Notes under the pieces: generated by a model
What the model saw: only the letters and a program-made list of their open reading frames with translations
Told to the model about the DNA's origin: nothing
Databases searched by the model: none
Shown: one piece after another, positions 1 to 8,257 of the stretch
Numbering within the stretch: the stretch's first letter is position 1
How the letters are laid out: every line of letters begins with the position of its first letter
DNA from: Hyphomicrobium sp.
GTDB lineage: Bacteria > Pseudomonadota > Alphaproteobacteria > Rhizobiales > Hyphomicrobiaceae
Assembly: GCA_016716675.1 (NCBI GenBank)
Contig: JADJVG010000003.1
Span: 128,501 to 192,500, forward strand
Reading direction: 5' to 3'
DNA: 64,000 nt
Position numbers and translations under genes: made by a program

Positions 1-1086
1 CGGTTCGTTGCGTGTTCCGATCTTTCCGGTCTTCGGGTCAATCTTATCCACCCAGTTCACGTTTTCGCTAAACTGCCAGACGTTGACGACAGAACCATCC
101 TTTTTGTCGAGGACGGTGACAAAGCCACCCTTGTTCAAGTGGAAGATGAGGTCCTTGCCTTCGTGCTGGATCGAAACGATTTCGTTCTGAGCGTCGAAAT
201 CCCAAGCGTCATTAGGCACTTCTTGATGATGCCAAACAACCTTGCCGGTCTTCGGGTCAAGAGCGACGATGGACGACGTATAGAGATTGTCACCACGGCG
301 CTGGCTGGCTCTGAAATCAGGAGCAGGATTCGATGTTCCGACGTAATAGAGCTGCGTCTTTGGGTCGAAGACGCCCGGCATCCATGCGCCGCCACCGCCA
401 GTTGCGATCTGATCTGCAGGCCAACTGGCCGGATCATCTTTCAAGACTTCAAACGTCCAGAGCAGTTTTCCATCTGCGATGTTGACGCCGTAAATCTGGC
501 CTCGTTGAGCCAAGTCACCGCCCGTCTTGCCGATGATTGCGATTCCATTGGCGATTGTCGGCGGAGACGTGAAATTGCAACCGTGGCATTCTGCAGGTTG
601 CGTTAGGCGAACCTGCCAGCCCTCCTTGCCAGTCTTCTGGTCGATCGCAATCATGCGGCCGTCAGATGTGCCCAACAGAACTTTGCCGTCAGCGATCGCG
701 ACACCGCGGTTGTAGGCTGCGAAAATGGATTTCATGTGATCGGCATCGAGTTCCGGGATGTACTCCCAGATCTGTGTGCCGGTGGCGGCGTCGACCGCAT
801 AGACGCGGTTGTTTGCGGCGATGTAGTACATGATGCCGTCGATCACGAGCGGCGTAACCTGGATGCCCGAAGTGATGTCGCCGGGCTGGTGGATCCAGGC
901 AACTTTCAGTTTTCCGATGTTTGATTTGTTCACTTTATCGAGCGGGCTATAACGCCAGGAGCGATAATCGCCGTTGTACTCAGTCCAATTGCCGTTGGCA
1001 TCCTGTGCCGAAGCACCGGTCGCAAATGCCGACATCGCAAATGCACCGAGCATAAGCCCAGCTACAGCCCTTATGGGTCGCTTCAT
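1..1086 (-). CDS. PQQ-dependent alcohol dehydrogenase, methanol/ethanol family (partial, C-terminus beyond left edge)
   Basis: The first 362 codons of a periplasmic quinoprotein dehydrogenase are visible; the frame is open to base 1. ATG at 1086 is preceded by AGGAGGAAG (1090-1098). A Sec signal peptide ends near residue 27 (ATGASA|QD). Beta-propeller repeats of the DAATGTQIWEY and DQKTGKEGW type identify the family, which oxidises alcohols with PQQ and a metal and passes electrons to cytochrome c. Seen oddities: the adjacent-cysteine pair that normally precedes xxVNRG is absent (FAAYNRG, 122-128); a CHGC motif lies at 167-170; the usual metal-ligand Glu of the GAExxxRG motif is Asp191; Asn253 is kept; the catalytic region reads WDFD (295-298), with Asp two residues after the base as in lanthanide-dependent XoxF/PedH enzymes. 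Substrate is unknown. It diverges from the acetoacetyl-CoA synthetase gene. Confidence 0.9.
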   Translation of the reverse strand, partial: MKRPIRAVAGLMLGAFAMSAFATGASAQDANGNWTEYNGDYRSWRYSPLDKVNKSNIGKLKVAWIHQPGDITSGIQVTPLVIDGIMYYIAANNRVYAVDAATGTQIWEYIPELDADHMKSIFAAYNRGVAIADGKVLLGTSDGRMIAIDQKTGKEGWQVRLTQPAECHGCNFTSPPTIANGIAIIGKTGGDLAQRGQIYGVNIADGKLLWTFEVLKDDPASWPADQIATGGGGAWMPGVFDPKTQLYYVGTSNPAPDFRASQRRGDNLYTSSIVALDPKTGKVVWHHQEVPNDAWDFDAQNEIVSIQHEGKDLIFHLNKGGFVTVLDKKDGSVVNVWQFSENVNWVDKIDPKTGKIGTRNEP

Positions 1087-1435
1087 AACTCTTCCTCCTT
1101 TGTGGCGATCTCTTCTTATGGAACCGCCTTGCCGAAACAGCTTTGCCTAGTCGGGCACGAGTTGCCCGTTGGTAAAGACGCTCTCTGGACTAAGCGTCGA
1201 TCGCAGACGCTATGGTGCGTTAGGGCATACGAACATGCTTCGGGGTGCTGAGGTGCTTGTCTAAACGCGCACTGCACGAAGTGAATGTGCGAAGGTTCGC
1301 CGCCGTTACTCTCTCATCCGAGACTATGTGCGCTCCCAGAGGTATGGGGTCGGTTGACCGATCGCCGCGAGGCGCGTCTACCTAAATTCCACATCCAGTG
1401 GCACTAGCCACGCTGCATACTTGATTAGGCTCAAA
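1087..1435. other. Divergent intergenic region between the PQQ dehydrogenase and acetoacetyl-CoA synthetase
   Basis: This 349-base gap must carry promoters for both directions. I see the ribosome site for the minus-strand gene (1090-1098) but no convincing -35/-10 pair, terminator or open frame. A TTGA-N6-TCAA sequence at 1421-1434 ends one base before the plus-strand ATG. It resembles an FNR/FixK half-site pair but is too close to the start codon for an activator site and is probably chance. Confidence 0.5.
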
Positions 1436-3442
1436 ATGGCGCATCTCCCTCTGTGGATTCCCGAACCGGAGCAAGTGGCTTCGTGTTCGCTGACCTCCTT
1501 TCTGCGGTTTATTGCGCCGCGTTTTGGCGACATGGATGTTGATCAGCTTCACGCGTGGAGCGTTTCAGACAGCGAAAATTTCTGGTCGGAATTCTGGGAT
1601 TTCGCCGGCATCGTCGGCGATAAGGGGGCGGCACCATTCGTCGCGACCGGAGCAAGACTGGAAGCAACGCGGTTCTTTCCCCAGAGCCGCCTGAACTACG
1701 CAGAAAATGCGCTGCGCTACGCCAACTGTGAACAGGAGATCGTCGTCTGGGGTGAGCACAAAGTTAAATCCCGGATGAGCGGCGACGAGCTTCGCGTGAA
1801 TGTTGGCGCCTTCCAGCGCGGCTTGCGCGCTGCCGGCGTTGAAAAAGGCGATCGCGTCGCGGCAATACTGCCGAATATGCCCGAAGCTATCTGCGCATTT
1901 TTAGCAACATCTTCAATCGGTGCTATCTGGTCGTCATGCTCTCCGGACTTCGGAGAGCAAGGGATCCTCGACCGGTTTGGACAAATAGAACCGAAAGTGC
2001 TCGTGGTGGCAGACGGGTACTTCTATGCGGGCAAGACGATTGATATTTCTGAAAAGGTTGCAGCCGTTGTGCAGCGGCTACCGAGTGTCGAACAACTCTA
2101 CGTGGTGAACTACATTGGCTTGGCCGGCGCATCGCTGGATCGAATCAACGCCATAAAGCAAGGCAGCGCAGCTGCTTTTGACGCCGCCCTGCAAGAGGCC
2201 GGAAAGGTAGAACCGCACTTCGAGCGGCTGCCGTTTGATCACCCACTTTGCATACTCTTCTCATCCGGTACGACGGGCGTTCCCAAGTGCATTGTGCATC
2301 GTGCAGGCGGCATACTTATCAAGCATCTCAGCGAGCACATACTCCACACCGACGTGCGCCGTGGCGATCGGTTGTTCTATTTCACGACACTAGGATGGAT
2401 GATGTGGAACTGGCTGGTCTCCGGATTGGCCACGGGAGCTTCGCTACTTTTGTATGATGGCTCGCCCACCTACTCCACCGGCGATATCCTGTGGCGCTTG
2501 GCAGAGAAAGAGCGCTGCACACACTTCGGAACCTCGGCAAAGTACATTGATACCATCAAGAAGCAGCAACTCGGCCCAGGGCATACGCACAACCTGTCAG
2601 CGTTGAGAGCAATCCTGTCGACAGGATCGCCGCTGTCTCCTGAGTGTTTCTATTACGTCTATCATGCCATCAAAGATGACGTTCATCTGGCATCGATTTC
2701 CGGTGGCACCGATATTTGCGGCTGCTTTGTATTGGGGTATCCGACAAAACCGGTCTGGCGCGGAGAGATCCAGGGACCGGCGTTTGGGCTTCAGCCGGAC
2801 ATTGTTGACGACGCCGGTCGACCTCTCACGAGCGGAAAAGGCGAATTGGTTTGTCGCAATGCATTTCCCTCAATGCCTATCGGATTCTGGAACGACGACG
2901 ACGGCACCCGATACCGCAAGGCATACTTCGAGCGGATTCCCGGCATCTGGCATCATGGCGATTTTGCAGAGTGGACCGAGAACGGCGGCGTGATCATTCA
3001 CGGGCGCTCGGACGCCACCCTCAACCCAGGAGGCGTGAGGATCGGAACGGCCGAGATCTATCGGGTCTTGGAAGGTGTGCCCGCGATTCAGGAGGCAGTA
3101 GCAATTGGGCAGGATTGGAATGGTGACGTCCGGGTTCTCCTCTTCGTGGTCCTAAAGGAAGGCTGCACACTCGACGCAAATCTGAGCGATCTGGTCAAAC
3201 GGCGCATCAAGGATGGTGCATCGCCACGGCATGTCCCAGCTCTCGTCATCGCCGCTCGCGATATTCCGCGTACGCGCTCCGGAAAAATATCCGAGCTCGC
3301 GGTGCGCGACACGGTGATGGGCCGGCCGATCAATAACACCGAGGCGCTGGCAAACCCTGAATGCCTCGAACAGTTCGCACCGGAAGCGTGGCGGCATCTT
3401 GAAACTGCGGCTCGTGAAAGCCGACCCGCTGTTGGAGCGTGA
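1436..3442 (+). CDS. acetoacetate--CoA ligase (acetoacetyl-CoA synthetase)
   Basis: A 668-residue ANL-superfamily adenylating enzyme that makes acetoacetyl-CoA from acetoacetate, ATP and CoA in the cytoplasm. The N-terminus LPLWIPEPEQV followed by LTSF is typical of acetoacetyl-CoA synthetases, as is the length (about 650). The phosphate-binding loop SSGTTGVPK begins at residue 276. The C-terminal PRTRSGKISE contains the catalytic lysine (K617). I chose ATG 1436 because the family N-terminus starts there; an in-frame TTG lies at 1421 and neither has a strong ribosome site. The next gene follows after 24 bases, so it probably heads a three-gene operon with the SoxYZ-like carrier and beta-propeller. 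Acetoacetate could come from acetone carboxylation or ketone-body metabolism, which suggests the divergent dehydrogenase may handle a related alcohol; that link is inference. Confidence 0.92.
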   Translation: MAHLPLWIPEPEQVASCSLTSFLRFIAPRFGDMDVDQLHAWSVSDSENFWSEFWDFAGIVGDKGAAPFVATGARLEATRFFPQSRLNYAENALRYANCEQEIVVWGEHKVKSRMSGDELRVNVGAFQRGLRAAGVEKGDRVAAILPNMPEAICAFLATSSIGAIWSSCSPDFGEQGILDRFGQIEPKVLVVADGYFYAGKTIDISEKVAAVVQRLPSVEQLYVVNYIGLAGASLDRINAIKQGSAAAFDAALQEAGKVEPHFERLPFDHPLCILFSSGTTGVPKCIVHRAGGILIKHLSEHILHTDVRRGDRLFYFTTLGWMMWNWLVSGLATGASLLLYDGSPTYSTGDILWRLAEKERCTHFGTSAKYIDTIKKQQLGPGHTHNLSALRAILSTGSPLSPECFYYVYHAIKDDVHLASISGGTDICGCFVLGYPTKPVWRGEIQGPAFGLQPDIVDDAGRPLTSGKGELVCRNAFPSMPIGFWNDDDGTRYRKAYFERIPGIWHHGDFAEWTENGGVIIHGRSDATLNPGGVRIGTAEIYRVLEGVPAIQEAVAIGQDWNGDVRVLLFVVLKEGCTLDANLSDLVKRRIKDGASPRHVPALVIAARDIPRTRSGKISELAVRDTVMGRPINNTEALANPECLEQFAPEAWRHLETAARESRPAVGA

Positions 3443-3466
3443 AATCGTCGAACAGGAGATGGCGAA

Positions 3467-4292
3467 GTGACACGAATATTCACGCAGCGGCGCAGCATTT
3501 TGCGGGCAGCCATTGTTCTCGCGTTGACACCGTGGCCCCTGTCAAATGCGCAGGCCGATGGCCAGGACATGTGGTCCGGTTTGCATCGCGACTATTTTGA
3601 TGGTCGGCAAATCGCGGAGGGCGATAATGTTGTCCAACTGGATGTGCCGGAAAGAGCCGACGACCCAGCCGTAGTCCCTATCAAGATCCGAATTCCGTCG
3701 ACTTATTCAGGCGGCATTCGAACTATCACGGTGGTAATCGATCGCAACCCGTCGCCGATTGCCGCCGTATTCAAATTCGGCGCCGCTGTTGGACATTCGG
3801 GAGAGCGATCAATCGCGACGCGGGTCAGGATGGACAGGGAGTCGCCGGTTCGTGCAATCGTCGAAACCGACGACGGTCAACTTCATATGGCCGTTAAAAC
3901 CGTGAACGCCGCAGGCGGCTGTGCGTCAGTCGCTTCAAAGAATCCGGACAGCACAAGCAATGCAATCGGTGATGTTCGCGTAAGGGTGTTCTCTCCAGCA
4001 CCCGGCTCCGCATGGCTTCCAGAGGCGCAGGTCATGATCAAGCACCCAAATAACAATGGGGATGCAACGCGATCCAACGTCGGGGGAATACATCCCGATC
4101 ATGTTCATTCAGGAAATCACGGCGGTCAGCGGTCAAGAAATCGTTTTCAAAATGGAAAGCAGCATTTCGATCTCTGCTAATCCGAACCTCCGCTTCACAT
4201 TTCAGCCGTCACCCGATCAAGAGATCGATATTGAGGCGGTTGATACGACGGGTGTGCGCTTTACCGGCCGATACCCGGCGGCTCGCCCTTAG
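3467..4292 (+). CDS. Quinoprotein-dehydrogenase-associated SoxYZ-like carrier protein (frameshifted)
   Basis: This is a fused SoxY-SoxZ-like periplasmic protein of the family found next to PQQ dehydrogenases; its precise role there is not established. GTG 3467 follows AACAGGAG. The N-terminus TQRRSILRAAIVLAL looks like a twin-arginine signal, as in SoxY. The SoxY-like half carries a GGC motif with Cys152. The SoxZ-like half (VMIKHPNNNG, then ISISANPNLRF) lies in another frame. The shift sits in a GGGG run at 4058-4061: with three Gs the frame reads KHPNNNGMQRD and continues to TAA at 4292, giving 274 residues. A single-base insertion (sequencing or genuine) is therefore likely. It is co-directional with the ligase upstream and the propeller downstream. 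Confidence 0.82.
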
Positions 4293-4408
4293 TAGCGCAA
4301 ATGATCTGCATTGAGGCCGGCGGAAATGCATTGGTCGATCACGCACAACATCCAACGCCTCGAACGCTCGACGGCTGAAGGGAGGGATAGCACATCAACG
4401 GGGTTGAT

Positions 4409-5455
4409 ATGAACAAACGCCATCTAAGATTGAGCCGGTTTCCAAAGGGCGAGTGGGTGCTGCTGTTCCGTGGTACGCGGTTCGCCGCCGTGGCGCTCGT
4501 AACAACTCTGCTTACAAGCGGCGCGGGCGCATCCTCTGTGCTGGCCGACGAAGCATTCATCACGAGCGAGAAAGACAATACCGTCGCCGTCATCGATACA
4601 GAGCGGCACGTGCTTTCGCGCAAGTTCAAGGTTGGCCGACGTCCGCGTGGTATTGTAGCGGCGCACGACGGGTCAGCCCTCTATGTGTGTGCAAGCGACA
4701 GTAATAGTATTCAGATATTAGATCCGGTATTCGGCAAGATTGTCGGGCAGATTGATGACGTCAATGATCCGGAACAGTTAGCCCTGTCGCCGGACGGGCG
4801 CCTGCTTTACGTGAGCAATGAAGAAGAGAACGCCGTCAGTATTATCGATCTGACAAAGAAGGCGGTCATTAAGACGATCCCGGTGGGCGTTGAGCCGGAA
4901 GGCGTTTCGGTATCGCCGGACGGCCAATTGATCGTTGTGACATCCGAAACCACAAATATGGTTCATCTGATCGACGCGGCCAGCCAGTCGATTGTCGGCA
5001 ATATTCTCGTCGCCGCCCGCCCGCGTTTCGCAGCCTTTACACCGGATGGCGAAAAGCTGTGGGTGTCGTCCGAGATTGGCGGCGTTGTTTCTGTCATTGA
5101 TCGTGCAACCCGCAAGGTTGAACGTGTGATTTCGTTCGCAATCCAGGGCGTATTGGCAGACAAGATCCAGCCAGTCGGGATCGTCTTTTCGGCGGACGGC
5201 AAACGCGCCTTTGTGGCCCTCGGGCCGGCAAGCCGCATTGCAGCTGTCGATGTCGCGACGGGGGAAGCGGTCAAGTATATCCTCGTTGGCCATCGCGTAT
5301 GGCACATGGCCATGACGACAGATGGCGGCAAGCTCATCTCTGCTAATGGCGGCACCAACGACGCTACGATTATTGCAATGGAGTCACTTGCCGGTGTTAA
5401 GTCTTTGACAGTTGGGCGGCAGCCGTGGGGTATTGCCGTGATCGCCAAGGAATAG
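4409..5455 (+). CDS. PQQ-dependent catabolism-associated YVTN-type beta-propeller protein
   Basis: A 348-residue exported beta-propeller. The signal sequence is long, with a hydrophobic core at about 24-40 and likely cleavage after VLA (about 47). Repeats of the form DNTVAVID, PDGRLLYVSN and VGVEPEGVSVSPDG occur roughly every 40 residues. These are YVTN/lactonase-like blades making one seven-bladed propeller with no catalytic motif I can see. Members of this family sit beside PQQ dehydrogenases and quinohemoprotein systems; their function is not established. The position 116 bases after the SoxYZ-like gene, opposite a quinoprotein dehydrogenase, fits that pattern. Confidence 0.88.
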   Translation: MNKRHLRLSRFPKGEWVLLFRGTRFAAVALVTTLLTSGAGASSVLADEAFITSEKDNTVAVIDTERHVLSRKFKVGRRPRGIVAAHDGSALYVCASDSNSIQILDPVFGKIVGQIDDVNDPEQLALSPDGRLLYVSNEEENAVSIIDLTKKAVIKTIPVGVEPEGVSVSPDGQLIVVTSETTNMVHLIDAASQSIVGNILVAARPRFAAFTPDGEKLWVSSEIGGVVSVIDRATRKVERVISFAIQGVLADKIQPVGIVFSADGKRAFVALGPASRIAAVDVATGEAVKYILVGHRVWHMAMTTDGGKLISANGGTNDATIIAMESLAGVKSLTVGRQPWGIAVIAKE

Positions 5456-6156
5456 TCGGCATTGTGAAATTTTTAGCGCGTTGGGCAGTGACGACCGCAA
5501 TTTCGGGCAGCACGTACTGCGACCTGGAGAGCTATAAGGGGAGGCGGCTCAATAAGTTTGAATGGGAAAATAGCCGCTTGAATATGGCGGTCTCCGTACT
5601 GACGCTCAACATCAGAACTTGAATAGTGTTCGACATCAACGCATGTCAGTCAGAACGAGTGGCTTGAGGAGCGGATGACTTAGAACTCATCGTAACCTCC
5701 TGATGAGTGGACCTAAGACCGAAATCCAGACAGCCCAGACCTCCACAAAATGCGACGCCAGCAAACCCGTCAGGCTCCGAGCGCTTCGCCCTCGCCTCGA
5801 CACTTGTCGCGTCACCCGAAGGCGCTACGCTGCTTACGACAAACTCTACATCGTCCTAGGTGGTTGGCGCGGTGAATTCACCATCGCGGAGCTCTGCCGG
5901 CGCCTTCCGACATCGGCGGCGTGCTAGCGCAGATGCAGTTTAACAGCAATGCCGTTCAGGATGGTCTGGTGGCGGTAGCCGCCAATAGCTATCCTGCCGA
6001 GCCGTCCGCGCCGTGACTTAATGGACGTTTCCAGCGGTATCGGCGCGGCGCCGGGCTGCCGCGTTTTGTTCTGCCCTCTGCAACAATCTCAATGCGGCCG
6101 TCACGGAGTAATTTGTCTAACGCCGCTTGGCACCGCCGCGGTGTCATTCCAGCTTG
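5456..6156. other. Gene graveyard: short C-terminal fragments, no intact gene
   Basis: No complete gene is seen. On the plus strand a frame at 5909-6016 reads DIGGVLAQMQFNSNAV and ends naturally, which looks like the tail of a lost gene. A fragment at 5860-5912 (FTIAELCRRL) resembles the helix-turn-helix start of some transposases, weakly. On the minus strand 5989-6156 reads like a winged-helix C-terminus. The stretch ends at the left border of an IS3-type remnant. Confidence 0.4.
5989..6156 (-). pseudogene. Truncated C-terminus of a winged-helix protein
   Basis: About 55 codons reading MTPRRCQAALDKLLRDGRI, then AEGRTKRGSPAPRRYRW and a stop. The pattern of a helical recognition segment followed by basic beta-wing residues is typical of winged-helix domains at the end of replication, primase-like or regulatory proteins. 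There is no plausible start: the upstream part is replaced by the IS3-type remnant beginning near 6157. I cannot name the parent gene. Confidence 0.3.
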
Positions 6157-6539
6157 TGATCCTCCCCCACTGAAGTGGTCCGACTTGAAATATGGCTTTT
6201 TGCCCGAGGAGGACAGTGATGCCGAAGAAGAGGTGCAAAGCGAAAGAGATCGTCTCAAAGCTTCGCCACGTGGACGTTTTGGTGGCTCATGAGAGCTTGG
6301 CGATCAGGGTGCGGCGCAAGCTGAAATCGGTCGACGTGATCGACGTTCTCTCAGAGCTGTTCGTCCTGCGCGGTGTTCCAGGGCACATTCGCTCTAACAA
6401 TGGCCCTGAGTTCATCGCCGAAGCTGTGCAGAACTGGATCGCCGCTGTTGGATCGAGAACGGCTTGCATCGCGCCGGGCGGCCCGTGGGAGAACGGATAC
6501 GTCGAGAGCTTCAACGCCTGGCTCAGGGACGGGCATTGA
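6157..6539 (+). mobile_element. IS3-family element remnant (internally deleted transposase)
   Basis: From ATG 6222, preceded by GAGGAGGAC, the frame begins like orfA (MPKKRCKAKEIVSKLRHVDV). It then jumps after about 25 codons into the integrase domain of orfB (LAIRVRRKLKSVDVIDVLS, then VPGHIRSNNGPEF and PGGPWENGYVESFNAWLRDG) and stops. Most of orfA and the first half of orfB are deleted and the C-terminus is cut. The second catalytic Asp of the DDE triad, normally in SDNGPEF, is Asn here. TGATCCTCCCCCACTGAAG at 6157 may be the left terminal repeat; no right end is seen. Non-functional. Confidence 0.8.
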
Positions 6540-6785
6540 AGGCTCAGTCACTGTGTATCGATGCCAGCCAAGGTCCGCTGAGTAAGTTGCAAAACGAGTA
6601 TCAACGTTATATGTTTCTGGGGGGAGATACTCACATGGATCGTCCGCGCTTGGCGCGACAGACGGCCGTGCAATTGCCGGGTGGCGCCTGATGGTACTGT
6701 TAGGGGAGCCCACGTTCGTTCAAATCGACCTCGTCCCATATGTGCTGGTGGTGGCGTTTGTCAGACAGGGGGCGATCTCGAAGCT
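6540..6785. other. Non-coding stretch after the IS3 remnant
   Basis: About 250 bases with no convincing gene. It presumably holds the promoter of the MBOAT gene. The only ribosome-site-like element is CAGGGGGCG, ending about 13 bases before ATG 6786. Confidence 0.4.
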
Positions 6786-8248
6786 ATGATTTTCAGCTCA
6801 GATGCATTCATTTTCTTTTCTTGCCTGCGTGGTTGGTTCTGTTCTTTCTCTTTTCGGCGCGAGCCCGCAGCTGGACAAATTGGGTCGTTCTGGCGGCCTC
6901 CATTGCATTCTATGCTTCGTGGCAGTTCAATTTTCTGCCCGTAGTAATCATCTCGATCGCAATCAATTATGGTTTTGTGGTCTGGCTCAAGCTTGCCACA
7001 AACACGAAACCAGTCGTGGTCGCTGGGGTTGTATTCAACCTAGCGCTGCTTGGGTGGTATAAATATTGGTGCTTTTTCGGATCTTCGTTCGGAATATCAT
7101 CGTGTGACCCACTTTCCGCATCACAACATCTGCCACTGGCTATTTCGTTTTTTACGTTTCAGCAGATTGCGTACCTAGTCGACATCCATCGGCATACGGA
7201 AGCTGGCCGCAACATTCCGCACCCTATCGATTATGCTGCATTCGTCTCGTTCTTTCCGCATCTCATTGCAGGACCAATTACCCGTTCGAACGAGCTTCTA
7301 AAACCTATCGAGGAGAAAGCCTACCGTATTTCGGCATATTCTCTGGAAGTCGGTCTATTGGTTTTCGTTATAGGTCTCCTCAAGAAGGTGCTGATTGCGG
7401 ATCCACTCAGCAAAATTGCAGACCCGATTTTCAATGCGACCAGTAATGGTGTTCTCGATTCATTGAGCGCTTTGCTGGGCGTCGTAGCCTTCACCCTGCA
7501 AATTTACTTCGATTTTAGTGGCTACTCCGAAATGGCGGTGGGTCTCGGCTTGATGATCGGGATCCAACTGCCCTGGAACTTTGCAACTCCCTATGGCTCT
7601 GCATCGATCGTTGAATTCTGGCGACGCTGGCACATTACCCTCAGTACGATCCTGCGCGATTACCTCTACATTGCGCTAGGCGGTAACCGACGCGGCGAAT
7701 TTCGCAAGCACATTAACTTGATGGCCACGATGATACTTGGCGGCCTGTGGCATGGCGCAAATTGGACTTTTGTAGTTTGGGGTGCCCTACATGGAGCATT
7801 CCTCATCGGTGCCCACGTCTGCCGGGAGTCCAGCGTGCGAAAACTACCGGCTTGGCTCGCGGTGATCTTCACCAATGTCGTGGTGGCTTTCGCCTGGATA
7901 TTCTTCCGCGCCGAGAATTTTGCTGCGGCATCAAATATGATCATGTCGTTTGGGCATCGATGGGATACCGCAGCGGCAGCGGGCTACTTGGCAGATTTTG
8001 ACAAACACCTAATGTTGAGATCAACAACCGATCTCAACTGTGTCGTCAGCGGCATCACCTTTCTTATCATTGCCTATTCAATGGCCATAGCTGTGCGAAC
8101 GCAAACGATCCTGGCTTGGTACCAGAACATAATGTCACAAAAGTATATCGCGAGTATCACGCTCGCGATCGTAGCCGCATGGGCTACGAGCTATGCGCTC
8201 TTTTTGCAAGCAGGCATGCCCATTAAGTTCATTTATTTCGATTTCTAA
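6786..8248 (+). CDS. MBOAT-family O-acyltransferase, AlgI-like (N-terminal frameshift)
   Basis: A multi-pass membrane acyltransferase of the AlgI/DltB class, which moves acyl groups across the membrane to modify exported glycans. Family motifs are clear: FFPHLIAGPITR, LQIYFDFSGYSEMAVGLG, FWRRWHITLS and LGGLWHGANW...VVWGALHG with the expected histidines (about H323 and H336). The long frame lacks a sensible start. ATG 6786 begins a perfect family N-terminus, MIFSSDAFIF, which shifts frame in a TTTT run at 6816-6819. One extra T gives MIFSSDAFIFFFLPAWLV and a 487-residue protein. A single-base deletion or sequencing error is likely. The SGNH-type gene follows nine bases after the stop. Confidence 0.87.
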
Positions 8249-8257
8249 GGGACCCGC

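Noticed and set aside
1421..1434. TTGATTAGGCTCAA, an FNR/FixK-like TTGA-N6-TCAA sequence
   Set aside because: It ends one base before the ATG of the acetoacetyl-CoA synthetase gene, where an activator could not work, and the inner base before TCAA is atypical.
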